The notes: generated by a model from the sequence alone, not told the origin. A stretch of DNA of 64,000 bases from Butyrivibrio sp. FCS014 (GCF_000526935.1 NZ_JAHA01000003.1:62001-126000), one strand, 5' to 3'; counted from the stretch's first letter, positions 17,231-27,080 are shown. A program made the numbers and translations.

Positions 17231-18622
17231 ATGATAAATTACACTGACGGCAATACCCTTGTCTGCGGACTTATAGGAAATCCGGTAAGACACACCATGT
17301 CCCCGATGATCCACAACACCCTGGCTGATATGACGGATATCAATCTGGTTTACGTGCCCTTCGAGGTTGCGCCTGACGGGGTAAAAAACGCAGTGAGGGG
17401 AGCCTACGATCTTGGCATCAGGGGACTTAATGTGACAGTTCCCTACAAGAGCGATGTCATCCCTTATCTTAAATATACAGATCCTCTGGCAGAGGCTGTG
17501 GGTGCCGTGAACACTCTGGTTCGCGACGAAGCTCTCGGGGGCTTCAGGGGATACAATACAGACATGACAGGACTCTACAGAGCCATGCAGGAAGAGGGCA
17601 TTGAGCTTGAGGGAGAGACTGTGGTAATACTGGGAGCAGGTGGCGTTGCAAGGCCAACTGCTCATTTGTGCGTTAATAAGGGAGCAAGAAAAGTCTATAT
17701 CCTGAACCGTACTCTTGAGAAGGCGGAAGAGATAGCTGACGAGATTGATAGCGACACTGTCGTTGCCATGGACATAAACCGTTACAGGGAGATTCTTGAA
17801 ACGGAAGAGCACTTCTTTGCGATCCAGTGTACTTCGGTAGGTCTTTTCCCTGATGTTAACAGCGCGGTCATCGAAGACGAGGAGTTCTACAGGCACGTGC
17901 ATGCGGCTCTGGATGTGGTGTATAAGCCGCTTGAGACCAAGTTCCTTAAGCTTGCGGCAGCTGCCGGTGCCAAGACCTTTTCGGGGCTTAAGATGCTTCT
18001 TTATCAGGGAATCGATGCCTATGAATTCTGGAATGCGGACCGCGACGTGAAGATCTCCAAAGACCAGGCGGATCGGATCTACAGATCCCTTATCCTGGAG
18101 GTTACAGGTTCAAGAAACATCATCCTCGAGGGCTTTATGGGAAGTGGCAAGACCACGGTTTCGCAGCTCCTTTCCGATAAGCTGGACCTTGACCTTATGG
18201 ACACCGACGAGGCGATCGAGACCACGGAAGGCCGCAGCATCAGCGATATCTTTGCGGAAGATGGCGAAGAGGCCTTCAGAAAAATGGAGACAGAGCTTTT
18301 AGAGACAATTGTAAAGGACCACTGGAGAGACATGGTGATATCCCTCGGGGGCGGACTTCCCCTTCGTGAGGAGAACCGCAGTCTCTTAAAGGAGGCGGGC
18401 AAGGTCATCTATCTTAAAGCCAGCCCCGAAACTGTATACGAGAGAATAAAGGGAGATACCACAAGACCACTGCTTCAGTGCGAGGATCCCCTTTCAAAGA
18501 TAAAAGAGCTGCAGGCTGCAAGGAGCGATCTTTACGATGCAGCAGCTGATCTGGTGATAGACACCGACGGCAAGAGCCCCGAGGAGATCACCCAAGATAT
18601 TTTAAACGGACTTGGAATATGA
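17231..18622 (+). CDS. aroE-aroK: Bifunctional shikimate dehydrogenase / shikimate kinase
   Basis: This 463-residue fusion covers two consecutive steps of aromatic amino-acid synthesis. Residues 1 to about 285 are AroE: substrate motif NPVRHTMSPMIHN, NVTVPYK with the catalytic Lys, the NADP-binding GAGGVAR and the C-terminal QGIDAYEFW. Residues about 293-463 are AroK: P-loop GFMGSGKTT at 301-309, MDTDEAIE, the SLGGGLP shikimate-binding loop and a lid with an RP pair. The usual partner genes are separate; here the order matches the pathway (reduction of dehydroshikimate, then phosphorylation). AGGTGACC precedes the ATG, and queH overlaps the end by four bases. Confidence 0.95.
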   Translation: MINYTDGNTLVCGLIGNPVRHTMSPMIHNTLADMTDINLVYVPFEVAPDGVKNAVRGAYDLGIRGLNVTVPYKSDVIPYLKYTDPLAEAVGAVNTLVRDEALGGFRGYNTDMTGLYRAMQEEGIELEGETVVILGAGGVARPTAHLCVNKGARKVYILNRTLEKAEEIADEIDSDTVVAMDINRYREILETEEHFFAIQCTSVGLFPDVNSAVIEDEEFYRHVHAALDVVYKPLETKFLKLAAAAGAKTFSGLKMLLYQGIDAYEFWNADRDVKISKDQADRIYRSLILEVTGSRNIILEGFMGSGKTTVSQLLSDKLDLDLMDTDEAIETTEGRSISDIFAEDGEEAFRKMETELLETIVKDHWRDMVISLGGGLPLREENRSLLKEAGKVIYLKASPETVYERIKGDTTRPLLQCEDPLSKIKELQAARSDLYDAAADLVIDTDGKSPEEITQDILNGLGI

Positions 18623-19308
18623 ACAAGGTTAATTATGCAAAAGAGCTGGATAACAGAATAGAGAAATTCGGCAAAGAGGGGCTTGTTCCAAAGCTCCTTC
18701 TTCATGCCTGCTGCGCGCCCTGCTCTTCCTACTGCCTTGAGTATTTAAGAGAGTACTTTGATGTCACTGTGTTTTTTTACAACCCAAACATCACCGAGAG
18801 CAGCGAGTATCACAAGCGTGTCGAGGAAGAAAAGAGGCTTATAGAAGAGTACAACAAGCAGGTGGAATCAGGAGCTTTTGACGGAATGAATTCCACCCCG
18901 AAGGCAAGGAAGATAGAGATCATTGAGGGTCACTACGATCCCAGGGAATTTCTTGATATCGCAAAGGGCCTTGAGGACTGCCCCGAAGGCGGAGAACGCT
19001 GCAGAAAGTGCTTTGAACTAAGACTACGGGAAAGCGCCAAAATCGCCAAGGAGAAGGGCTTTGACCTTATGACCACAACCCTTACCATAAGTCCCTTAAA
19101 GAATGCCGATGTTCTCAATGAAGTGGGAAAAGAGGCAGCTAAGGAATTTGGAATAGAGTTTCTTCCTTCGGATTTCAAGAAAAAGAACGGCTACAAGAGG
19201 TCCATTGAACTGTCCCACATGTACAGCCTTTATCGTCAGGACTACTGCGGATGCGCCTTTTCCAAGGCGGAAAGGCTGAATTCTCAGGCAGCAAATGGAA
19301 CTTTATAA
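18619..19308 (+). CDS. queH: Epoxyqueuosine reductase QueH
   Basis: The 229-residue DUF208-family enzyme reduces epoxyqueuosine to queuosine in tRNA, the last step of queuosine synthesis, replacing the unrelated QueG. The diagnostic cysteines are present: LLHACCAPCSSYCLEYL near the N-terminus, RCRKCFELRL in the middle and DYCGCAFSKAE near the end, which would hold iron-sulfur and metal centres. The ATG overlaps the aroE-aroK stop as ATGA, so translation is coupled. Confidence 0.93.
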   Translation: MNKVNYAKELDNRIEKFGKEGLVPKLLLHACCAPCSSYCLEYLREYFDVTVFFYNPNITESSEYHKRVEEEKRLIEEYNKQVESGAFDGMNSTPKARKIEIIEGHYDPREFLDIAKGLEDCPEGGERCRKCFELRLRESAKIAKEKGFDLMTTTLTISPLKNADVLNEVGKEAAKEFGIEFLPSDFKKKNGYKRSIELSHMYSLYRQDYCGCAFSKAERLNSQAANGTL

Positions 19309-19367
19309 AGAATAACGTTTATTATATAATCATTACTTAGAACAAGTTTAAGGAAGAGGAATAAAGA

Positions 19368-20444
19368 ATGTTTTGTAACAATTGCGGAGCGCAGATCACT
19401 CCGGATCAGAAGTTTTGCAATAATTGCGGCGTGGCGCTGAACCCGCCCATTAACCCGCAGCCTCAGATGCCGTCAGGTGCGAATCCTTCAAATGTGCAAG
19501 GACCGCAGCAGCCCGTGATGCCCGGAGTGCAGCAGCCTGTGCAGATGCAGCCAAAGGCTCCGGCCGGTGCACCGCAGCAGGGCGTACCCGGAATGCCGCT
19601 TCCCCAAAAGAAGTCGATATGGCCGCTGATGCTCATCCTTATAGCAGCTCTTTTGCTGGTATCGGTGATCAGCGTTTTCGGATTCAGATGGATGTTCAAT
19701 AAGCTGACAGCCAGGTTTGGTGATTCGGGAAGCAGTTTCACAGCATCAGAGAGAATTGCGGAGGATCTTCTTCCGGACACTGATGATATTGAGGGGATTG
19801 ATGATCTCAACGATTTCTTCAATGAAAACGGCCTGGGGGATGCGGCTGAGGCTCTTGAAGGAATTGAAGGGATTGAAGACCTTGAGGAGTTCTACAACGA
19901 CATGCTGCCCTCGGATTACGAGTACGAGGAATATGAATACGCCAACATGGTAAAGAGCGACGGTTTCACTGTTTTTGAGCCCAACGGGGAAGTTGATGGA
20001 ACGACGCAGCTTCGTCCCGGCAAGGATCTTGATGGACTGTGTGATTTCATAGATTCAGAGGTCCTTGAGGATGGAAGAAAGATTGACAGAAACCTGCTAT
20101 ATGATCTCATCTCAGTAAATATTGTGGACAGCTCTATTATTGACGACGACAGTCAGCTTGAGAATAATCTCATGTTGTGTCTTACCATTGCCAATGAGTT
20201 CAGCTCGGAGAATATCAGAATAGAGAGCTGCATGTATGAGGATGAAAATCCCGACATTTATTACTACAACATAATCAAAGAGGATGGTGACACTGACACC
20301 TGGCTTGTAAATATCAGCGAGGGAACCATTGGAATGGACTACGGTATGACTGAGTACAAGTCAGCAGGACAGTACGGAATGTTTTCCTCCGATGCACTGG
20401 CCATCTGGATCACTGTTATAGATATGTACTATGAAATAGGTTAA
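19368..20444 (+). CDS. Zinc-ribbon single-pass membrane protein
   Basis: The 358-residue protein starts with a double CxxC zinc ribbon (CNNCGAQITPDQKFCNNCG), then a Pro/Gln/Gly-rich linker (about 25-82), one membrane helix (about 84-106) and a long acidic outer domain (107-358) rich in Asp and Glu. The ribbon would lie inside the cell and the acidic domain outside. Such zinc_ribbon_2 proteins are common and mostly uncharacterised in Lachnospiraceae. AGGAAGAGG precedes the ATG. No enzymatic motif is seen in the outer domain. Confidence 0.75.
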   Translation: MFCNNCGAQITPDQKFCNNCGVALNPPINPQPQMPSGANPSNVQGPQQPVMPGVQQPVQMQPKAPAGAPQQGVPGMPLPQKKSIWPLMLILIAALLLVSVISVFGFRWMFNKLTARFGDSGSSFTASERIAEDLLPDTDDIEGIDDLNDFFNENGLGDAAEALEGIEGIEDLEEFYNDMLPSDYEYEEYEYANMVKSDGFTVFEPNGEVDGTTQLRPGKDLDGLCDFIDSEVLEDGRKIDRNLLYDLISVNIVDSSIIDDDSQLENNLMLCLTIANEFSSENIRIESCMYEDENPDIYYYNIIKEDGDTDTWLVNISEGTIGMDYGMTEYKSAGQYGMFSSDALAIWITVIDMYYEIG

Positions 20445-20470
20445 AAGAACTATAGAAAGAAGGAAGAACT

Positions 20471-22273
20471 TTGGAAAAATTACTGGAACTCATATCAAAA
20501 GAAGTCGGAAATGCATTTGAAGAAGCCGGATACGAGAGGGATCTTGGAAGGGCAACAATCTCCAACAGACCGGACCTTTGCGAATATCAGTGCAACGGTG
20601 CCATGGCAGGAGCCAAGAAATACGGCAAGGCACCCTTCATCATTGCAGATGAGGTTGCACAGAAGCTTCAGGATAGTGACATGTTTGAAAAGGTGGATTC
20701 CGTTAAACCCGGATTCCTTAATATCACTTTAAGCGGTGACTTCGTAAGAGGCTACATCGTAAGGATGCTTCACGAGAAGCACATGGGTGTTACAATGCCG
20801 GGACATGCTCCCACAATCATTCTTGACTACGGCGGAGCCAATGTTGCAAAACCTCTTCACGTAGGACATCTTCGTCCTGCCGTAATCGGAGAAGCCGTAA
20901 AGCGCATCCTTAAATATGCAGGAAATAACGTAATCGGCGATATTCATATGGGCGATTGGGGACTTCAGATGGGACTTATCATCACAGAGCTTAAATGCCG
21001 TCATCCTGAACTTCCTTATTTTGATCCCGAGTTTAAGGGACCCTTCCCCAAGGAGGCACCTTTCACAATCCAGGAGCTGGCTGAGATCTATCCCGTAGCC
21101 AGCGGCAAGACCAAGGTTTCTGAGGATGCCACAGAGGAAGAGAAGAAGGCTGCAGAGGCCTTCAAGGCAGAAGCCCTTGAAGCCACAAAGCGCATGCAGG
21201 ACGGCGACAAGGCCTACAGAGCCATCTGGCATCATATCATGAACGTTTCCATCCCGGATCTTAAAAAGAACTACGACAGCCTCAATGTTCACTTTGATCT
21301 TTGGAAGGGTGAGTCCGATGTTCATGACGTGATCCCCGGAATGGTTGAGTATCTTAAGCAGCACGGATATGCCCACGAGAGCCAGGGAGCCCTGGTTGTT
21401 GATGTGGCACAGGAGTCCGATTCCAAGGAGATGCCTCCCTGCATCATCCTTAAATCAGACGGAGCAGCTCTTTACGCTACAACAGACCTTGCAACCATAC
21501 AGGAGCGTATGAAGGAGTATCGTCCCGACGGAATTTACTACTTCACAGATAAGAGACAGTCACTTCACTTTGAGCAGGTATTCAGAACCTCCAAGAAGAG
21601 TAAGCTTGTTCTTCCCGAGACAGACCTTCGTTTTGTAGGAAACGGAACCATGAACGGTCCCGACGGCAAGCCCTTTAAGACAAGGGATGGCGGCGTAATG
21701 CACCTTGAGGATCTTGTTCAGGAGATCAATGACAAGATGTATGCAAGGGTAAAAGAGAGTAACCCTGATATGCCCGATGATGAGGCTAAGAGTACAGCAA
21801 AGAAGATAGCTCTTTCTGCTCTTAAGTACGGAGACCTCTCAAACCAGCCTTCCAAAGATTATATCTTTGATATAGACAAGTTCACTTCCTTCGAGGGAGA
21901 TACAGGCCCCTACATCCTCTACACCATCGTAAGGATCAAATCCATCCTTAAGAAGTATGAGGCAGAGGGCGGAAATGCCAAGGAAGCTAAGCTTGGTAAT
22001 CCCGACAGCGAGGCAATGAAGAATCTTATGCTTCTTCTTACAAGATTTGCCGATGCTGTGGAGAGCGCAGCCAAGGACCTTGCTCCCAACAGGATCTGCG
22101 GATATATCTACGAGCTCAGTAATGCTTTTAACAGCTTCTATCACGGAACCAAGATCCTTGCAGAGGCTGATCCCAATAAGAAGGAGAGCTACATCTCACT
22201 TCTTAACATAACACTTAAGGTCCTTGAGACCGGAATAGACCTTCTTGGATTTGATTCTCCCGAGAGAATGTGA
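20471..22273 (+). CDS. argS: Arginine--tRNA ligase
   Basis: The 600-residue class I synthetase charges tRNA-Arg. An N-terminal tRNA-contact domain precedes the nucleotide-binding core with the HIGH-type motif AKPLHVGHLRP; the KMSKS motif is in the degenerate form usual for ArgS (KPFKTRDGG). The C-terminal helical domain includes YEL.NAFNSFYH. The start codon appears to be TTG at 20471, preceded by AGAAGGAAG; the protein then begins as expected for the family, and the next in-frame Met would remove conserved sequence. It follows the zinc-ribbon gene by 26 bases. Confidence 0.96.
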   Translation: MEKLLELISKEVGNAFEEAGYERDLGRATISNRPDLCEYQCNGAMAGAKKYGKAPFIIADEVAQKLQDSDMFEKVDSVKPGFLNITLSGDFVRGYIVRMLHEKHMGVTMPGHAPTIILDYGGANVAKPLHVGHLRPAVIGEAVKRILKYAGNNVIGDIHMGDWGLQMGLIITELKCRHPELPYFDPEFKGPFPKEAPFTIQELAEIYPVASGKTKVSEDATEEEKKAAEAFKAEALEATKRMQDGDKAYRAIWHHIMNVSIPDLKKNYDSLNVHFDLWKGESDVHDVIPGMVEYLKQHGYAHESQGALVVDVAQESDSKEMPPCIILKSDGAALYATTDLATIQERMKEYRPDGIYYFTDKRQSLHFEQVFRTSKKSKLVLPETDLRFVGNGTMNGPDGKPFKTRDGGVMHLEDLVQEINDKMYARVKESNPDMPDDEAKSTAKKIALSALKYGDLSNQPSKDYIFDIDKFTSFEGDTGPYILYTIVRIKSILKKYEAEGGNAKEAKLGNPDSEAMKNLMLLLTRFADAVESAAKDLAPNRICGYIYELSNAFNSFYHGTKILAEADPNKKESYISLLNITLKVLETGIDLLGFDSPERM

Positions 22274-22290
22274 TCACAAGCAAAAATAAA

Positions 22291-22316
22291 GGCCGCATTG
22301 CCAATGGCATGCGGCC
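22291..22316. terminator. Terminator between argS and ion-channel gene
   Basis: GGCCGCAT and ATGCGGCC form a stem around a partly paired apex. On the minus strand it is followed by TTTATTTTT, so it mainly ends the ion-channel transcript and may also stop argS. Confidence 0.65.
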
Positions 22317-22324
22317 GATTACTT

Positions 22325-23053
22325 TTACAGTTCGTACTTGGATTTTTTCCTTGTGATCTCGTTCATGTAGGCTGCAGTGATGATACCTGTAGGAAGTGCA
22401 ATGACGGCCATTCCCACCAGAGCCGATATCATGGTGATCATACGGCCGATGGGGGTTACAGGCGAGATGTCGCCGTAGCCTATGGTGGTGATTGATATGG
22501 TGGCCCAGTAAAGGGCATCAAAGAATGTGGTAAAAAGATCCGGCTCCAACTGGAACACCAGCATTGCCGAGACGAAGATATATACAATGATAAGGATCAG
22601 TACCGCCAGAAGCTGGGATTTGACCTTCCTGATAACATTGGAGATGATGATCATGGTCTTGGAATAGCGGACCAGCTTGAATACCCTGAAGAAACGGAAG
22701 AGTTTAAAAAACCGCAGGAACCCTATGGCAGGGACAAACAGGGTTATTACAGGGAGAATGGACAGAAGGTCAAAGATTGCAAGAGGCGTTGTCACATAAG
22801 CGATATAAGCCCTTGTTCCACGAAAGCCCATCTTGTAATCGGCAGTATATACGCGGATACAGTAATCAACCAGAAAGATGAGACCTGTGAGGATCTCGAT
22901 TATCCGGGTGTAATTGTTTTCACTCTTTAAAGTCATGGGGATAAGACCTACAATGACGGCAGTGGTTATCATGACGTCGTAGGCACGGCTTGATTTGTCT
23001 CCTATATTGGAAACTTCGATTACTTCATAGATCCTCTTTTTTACATCGTACAT
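22325..23053 (-). CDS. Voltage-gated-type potassium channel / ion transporter
   Basis: The protein of about 242 residues has six membrane helices. The fourth carries basic residues at every third position (RFFKLFRFFRVFKLVR), the mark of a voltage sensor. A pore loop follows with the potassium filter TTIGYGD and a short C-terminal tail without an RCK domain. The ATG at 23053 has AAGGG seven bases upstream; a GTG two codons earlier is possible. It lies 10 bases after a small membrane-protein gene with which it probably forms an operon. Confidence 0.9.
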   Translation of the reverse strand: MYDVKKRIYEVIEVSNIGDKSSRAYDVMITTAVIVGLIPMTLKSENNYTRIIEILTGLIFLVDYCIRVYTADYKMGFRGTRAYIAYVTTPLAIFDLLSILPVITLFVPAIGFLRFFKLFRFFRVFKLVRYSKTMIIISNVIRKVKSQLLAVLILIIVYIFVSAMLVFQLEPDLFTTFFDALYWATISITTIGYGDISPVTPIGRMITMISALVGMAVIALPTGIITAAYMNEITRKKSKYEL

Positions 23054-23063
23054 AGGCACACCC

Positions 23064-23225
23064 TTACATGTTTCCGACTACAAGAGCCACAAGTCCAAGG
23101 ACAATCATAACTGCGGTGAGAATTCTGCAGAATACCACAAATACAGTGATATGGGTGGATTTGGAGGTCTTATATACACCGTCGTCGCCAATCAGATGAT
23201 CTTTTGAATTATTACCTAATCCCAT
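23064..23225 (-). CDS. Small single-helix membrane protein upstream of the ion channel
   Basis: A 53-residue frame begins at the ATG at 23225 with GGAG six bases upstream. It consists of a polar N-terminus (MGLGNNSKDHLIGDDG) and one hydrophobic helix (about 28-50), ending VVGNM. It stops 10 bases before the ion-channel start. It is too short for most gene callers. It could be a channel accessory subunit; no family is recognised. Confidence 0.6.
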   Translation of the reverse strand: MGLGNNSKDHLIGDDGVYKTSKSTHITVFVVFCRILTAVMIVLGLVALVVGNM

Positions 23226-23298
23226 ATATTTTTCTCCTATATATCAATGTTAGCATACACGCTGTACCAGGGCAATTTTTAGGCAGGGAGTTTATAAA

Positions 23299-24135
23299 AT
23301 GATAATAGCTCAGTATTTTGTTGAATTTATTTTTTACAGTTTTTTAGGATGGGTGTGGGAGTCCATTTACTGCACCATAAATGAAAAGAAATGGGCGGAC
23401 AGAGGGTTCCTTTTCGGCCCGGTATGCCCAATCTACGGATCCTGCGTAGTTGCGGTATCCATACTCTTTAGTCTGATCCCGGCACTTTCCGATCCCTCTT
23501 TTCCCATATGGGCCATATTCATCATATGCATGATAGGAAGTGCAGTGGCAGAGTTTGGAACCTCCTGGGTTCTTGAAAAGAGATTTCATGCCAGATGGTG
23601 GGATTACAGTAAACTGCCTTTGAACATTCAGGGAAGGATCTGCCTTCCCGTCAGCGTTTGCTTTGGAATAGCGGGTGTCCTTATCGTTAAATATCTTATG
23701 CCCTTTGTGTCGGGGCTTCATGCTCTGATACACCCTTCAGTCTATGAGGTATTTGCCATAATTCTGGCAGCTGTTTTCGGAGCTGATTTTGCCCTTACCG
23801 AGGCAAGCCTTTCCGCACTTCTTAAGGATGTTGAGATGATGCATCAGGAGTTTGTGGAGAAGGCTCAGGCCAACTACGAGAGAGTGGAAGAGCGGGTTAA
23901 GGAAGCCAAGGAAAGGAAGCTTGCCATGGAGGAGAAAGTCAGGGAAGCCAGAGAGAACCTTCCAAGGCTTCACGCAGGCGGGCTGTCTCTTAACCAGAAG
24001 AGAATCCTTGTGAGCATCGAAAAGTTTATGCCCGATAAGAACAAAACCCTTGATCAGAACGAGGACAGGAACCTTCTTATCAGTGAACTGAAACACCATG
24101 TTATAAAGCTTCGCAGCAAAGTTAAGAAATCATAA
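23299..24135 (+). CDS. Putative ABC transporter permease, CmpB-like family
   Basis: The 278-residue protein has five or so N-terminal membrane helices with the family hallmark SFLGWVWESIYCTINEKKWADRGFLFGPVCPIYG, and a C-terminal basic coiled-coil tail (about 185-278). The family is named for a possible ABC permease role, but proof of transport is poor and there is no ATPase gene beside it. AGGCAGGGAG precedes the ATG. The ROK kinase gene follows after 27 bases. Confidence 0.75.
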   Translation: MIIAQYFVEFIFYSFLGWVWESIYCTINEKKWADRGFLFGPVCPIYGSCVVAVSILFSLIPALSDPSFPIWAIFIICMIGSAVAEFGTSWVLEKRFHARWWDYSKLPLNIQGRICLPVSVCFGIAGVLIVKYLMPFVSGLHALIHPSVYEVFAIILAAVFGADFALTEASLSALLKDVEMMHQEFVEKAQANYERVEERVKEAKERKLAMEEKVREARENLPRLHAGGLSLNQKRILVSIEKFMPDKNKTLDQNEDRNLLISELKHHVIKLRSKVKKS

Positions 24136-24162
24136 AACTTTATATTGTGGGAGGAGAGAGCA

Positions 24163-25035
24163 ATGTATGGTGCAATTGAAGCCGGCGGAACCAAGATGGT
24201 GGTTGCTGCAGGCGATGAGAACGGGAACATCTTAAAGACAGCCAGAATACCTACAGGGACGCCTTCAGAGACCATTCCAAAGATACTGGAATTCTTTGAG
24301 GGACAGGACATAGAGGCCATAGGCATAGGAGCCTTTGGACCCGTCTGCCTTGATAAGGACAGCGCCGATTATGGAAGGATCGGTAAGAGCCCAAAGCTTC
24401 CCTGGGTTGGATTTTCCTGGAAGGAAGCCTTTAGCGGAACCGGAATTACCGTTGCGGTTGATACCGATGTGAACGCGGCATGTCTTGGGGAAGTCATGTA
24501 TGGAAGCGGCAAGGGGCTTAGTGATGTTATCTACATCACCATAGGCACGGGAATCGGCGTTGGAGTATACTGCAGCGGAGAGCTTCTTCACGGAATGCTT
24601 CATCCGGAGGCAGGACACATCCTTCTTCCCGTGAGAGAAGGCGATGATACAAAAGGAAGCTGCCCCTATCACAAAAACTGTTTTGAGGGTCTGGCTTCTG
24701 GCCCCGCAATAAAGATCCGCTATGGCAAAGAGGCCTTTGAACTTTTGGAGAGGGAAGAGGTATGGGAGCTTGAAGCGGATTATATCAGCAAGGCTCTTAT
24801 GCAGTATATCTGCTGCTATTCTCCAAAGCGCATAATTCTCGGCGGAGGAGTCATGAATGTTGAAAAGCTCTTTCCCATGATCAGGGAAAAGACATCCGGA
24901 TATCTTAACGGATATCTTGATACTGCTGAGCTTAAGAACATGGATAACTACATTGTCCCCGCGCTTTGTAATGGAGATCAGGGAATAAAGGGAGCTCTTT
25001 TCCTTGCAAAAAATATAACCGGAGGACAATCATGA
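24163..25035 (+). CDS. ROK-family sugar kinase (fructokinase-like)
   Basis: The 290-residue kinase begins MYGAIEAGGTKMV with the phosphate loop GGTK, followed by the ROK signature region DTDVNAACLGE with catalytic Asp. A zinc-site segment HPEAGHILLPVREG...CPYHKNCFEGLASG has the His and three Cys typical of ROK fructokinases. GGGAGGAGAG precedes the ATG at 24163; an in-frame codon 18 bases earlier overlaps this site. The stop overlaps the next gene (ATGA). Substrate (fructose or another hexose) is inferred from family similarity. Confidence 0.88.
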   Translation: MYGAIEAGGTKMVVAAGDENGNILKTARIPTGTPSETIPKILEFFEGQDIEAIGIGAFGPVCLDKDSADYGRIGKSPKLPWVGFSWKEAFSGTGITVAVDTDVNAACLGEVMYGSGKGLSDVIYITIGTGIGVGVYCSGELLHGMLHPEAGHILLPVREGDDTKGSCPYHKNCFEGLASGPAIKIRYGKEAFELLEREEVWELEADYISKALMQYICCYSPKRIILGGGVMNVEKLFPMIREKTSGYLNGYLDTAELKNMDNYIVPALCNGDQGIKGALFLAKNITGGQS

Positions 25036-25661
25036 ACGAATATGCAGTAACCAGATACAGATATCTTAATAAGAACGCCATAAAGGGTGAGACTTTGTTT
25101 GTGGGATCGTCTCTGATGGAGCACTTCCCCATAGATGAGATCCTGATGAGCAGAAGGATAACCAGGGTCATTTACAACCGCGGTATCAGTGGGTATACTA
25201 TTCCGGAGCTTCTGGAGTCCATGGATGAGCAGATCTTTAACCTTGAGCCTTCTGTGATATTCATAAATATCGGAACCAATGATATCAGCCACCGGGAGGA
25301 GACCGCGGAGGTTTTTGAGGAGGACTACAGGAAAGTCCTTACGCAGATAAAGGAAAGGCTTCCAAAGACCAAAGTGTTCATGATGGCTTATTATCCTGTT
25401 AATCAGAAAGTTGCGGATACCATAACAGCCTGGCCCGAGGCGCCTCTTGCAGCGAAGCTTCGCGCGGAGAGACTGGATAAGGCAAACGGGATTGTAGAGA
25501 AGCTTTCAAAAGAATTCGGCTACAGGTACATCAACGTGAATGAGGGGCTGTTCGGCGAAGACGGTCAGCTTCTTGAGAAGTATACCACCGACGGCATTCA
25601 CATGTGGCCCTGCGCATATGAGCTTATCTTCGACAATATGAAGAAATACATTTTTGAGTAA
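25032..25661 (+). CDS. SGNH/GDSL-type hydrolase
   Basis: The 209-residue cytosolic esterase has the block order of the SGNH family: LFVGSSLMEHFP (nucleophile Ser), the GxSGYT region with Gly, FINIGTNDIS (Asn) and TTDGIHMWP (Asp-x-x-His). Such enzymes remove acyl groups from sugars or lipids. No signal peptide is seen. The start overlaps the ROK kinase stop by four bases, suggesting the two act on a deacetylated or deacylated sugar in sequence; this is inference. Confidence 0.88.
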   Translation: MNEYAVTRYRYLNKNAIKGETLFVGSSLMEHFPIDEILMSRRITRVIYNRGISGYTIPELLESMDEQIFNLEPSVIFINIGTNDISHREETAEVFEEDYRKVLTQIKERLPKTKVFMMAYYPVNQKVADTITAWPEAPLAAKLRAERLDKANGIVEKLSKEFGYRYINVNEGLFGEDGQLLEKYTTDGIHMWPCAYELIFDNMKKYIFE

Positions 25662-25676
25662 TAAGGTCGTACTTAA

Positions 25677-27050
25677 ATGAAACGTGTTGATTTTGAGAAC
25701 GGAAATACATTTACCAATATCCTTGCCACAGCGATACCTATGCTGGTGGCGCAGATAATAAACCTTTTATACAACATCGTGGACAGGATCTATATTGCCA
25801 GGATTCCTCTGATTGGAACGGTGGCCCTTGGGGCAGTGGGACTGTGTTTTCCGCTGGTTATCCTGACCACAGCCTTTACGAACATGTTCGGAAGCGGCGG
25901 AGCACCGCTGTTTTCCATAGCGAGGGGACAGAAGGATGACGACAGGGCAAGGCAGATCCAGAACACCTCGTTCTTTTTGCTGGTCGTTACCGGAATAGTG
26001 CTGATGCTGGCGGGAGAGATCTTCGGAAAGCCGATCCTTACTTTATTCGGGACTTCAGAGTCCGCCATGATCTACGCCCTTCCCTATCTTAGGATATATC
26101 TTCTTGGAACTGTCTTTTCCATGATAGCAACAGGAATGAATCCCTTTATAACTGCCCAGGGCTATTCCATTGTGGGAATGACCACCATTGTGGTGGGAGC
26201 GGCAGCCAACATAATCCTTGACCCCATATTTATCTTTGTCCTTGGTATGGGCCCGGAAGGAGCAGCCATAGCAACGGTTATATCCCAGGGGCTATCGGCT
26301 GTTTACGTCCTTAGATTTTTCTTTGGGAAAAGATGCGCCTACAACCTTAAGATCATGTCTTTTGCCGAGATAAGAAAGTGCGGCAGGACAGCAATGAACA
26401 TTATCGGGCTTGGCAGCGCTGCTTTTATCATGCAGTTTACCAATGCCATGGTTTCCGTATCCTGCAACAGCGTTCTTGCAGACGTGGGAGGAGATCTGTA
26501 CGTTTCCATAATGACCATGGTGAATTCAGCCCGTCAGATGATGGAGACTCCGATCCTTGCCATTGCGGAAGGAACATCTCCCGTTATCAGTTACAACTAC
26601 GGAGCTCACCGCTTCGACAGGATCAAGCGATCCATTGCCATAATGGTTGCCATGGAATTCGGATACACCTTCCTGGTGTGGATGTTTATAAGGCTCTTCC
26701 CGGCAGCAGTCATCGGGGTATTCAGCAACGACAAAACAATCCTTGCGGATGCCATACCTGCCTTTAACCTGTATTTCTCCACCTTTATCTTTATGACCTT
26801 CCAGCATTCCGGTCAGGTGGTATTTAAGTCCTTAGGAAGAAAAGGCCACGCCATTTTCTTTTCCCTGTTCAGAAAAGCAATGATCGTGGTCCCTTTAACC
26901 TATATATTGCCCTATCTGTTTAAGATGGGTACAGACGGTGTGTTTGCAGCAGAGCCCATTAGTAACGTGGTGGGCGGAACCGCCTGTTTTGTAACAATGC
27001 TCTTTACCGTAAGGAAAATGAATCCCAAAAGAGCAGGGCAGGAAGCGTAA
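25677..27050 (+). CDS. MATE family efflux transporter
   Basis: This 457-residue membrane protein has twelve hydrophobic helices and the internal two-fold repeat of MATE cation/drug antiporters. The start region GNTFTNILATAIPMLVAQIINLLYNIVDRIYI matches the NorM/DinF-type N-terminus. It lies 15 bases after the SGNH hydrolase in the same direction. Unlike the copy at 9787 it has no extra C-terminal domain. The substrate is unknown. Confidence 0.93.
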   Translation: MKRVDFENGNTFTNILATAIPMLVAQIINLLYNIVDRIYIARIPLIGTVALGAVGLCFPLVILTTAFTNMFGSGGAPLFSIARGQKDDDRARQIQNTSFFLLVVTGIVLMLAGEIFGKPILTLFGTSESAMIYALPYLRIYLLGTVFSMIATGMNPFITAQGYSIVGMTTIVVGAAANIILDPIFIFVLGMGPEGAAIATVISQGLSAVYVLRFFFGKRCAYNLKIMSFAEIRKCGRTAMNIIGLGSAAFIMQFTNAMVSVSCNSVLADVGGDLYVSIMTMVNSARQMMETPILAIAEGTSPVISYNYGAHRFDRIKRSIAIMVAMEFGYTFLVWMFIRLFPAAVIGVFSNDKTILADAIPAFNLYFSTFIFMTFQHSGQVVFKSLGRKGHAIFFSLFRKAMIVVPLTYILPYLFKMGTDGVFAAEPISNVVGGTACFVTMLFTVRKMNPKRAGQEA

Positions 27051-27080
27051 GCTTACCTGCGTCCGCAGCATTTGCAGACC

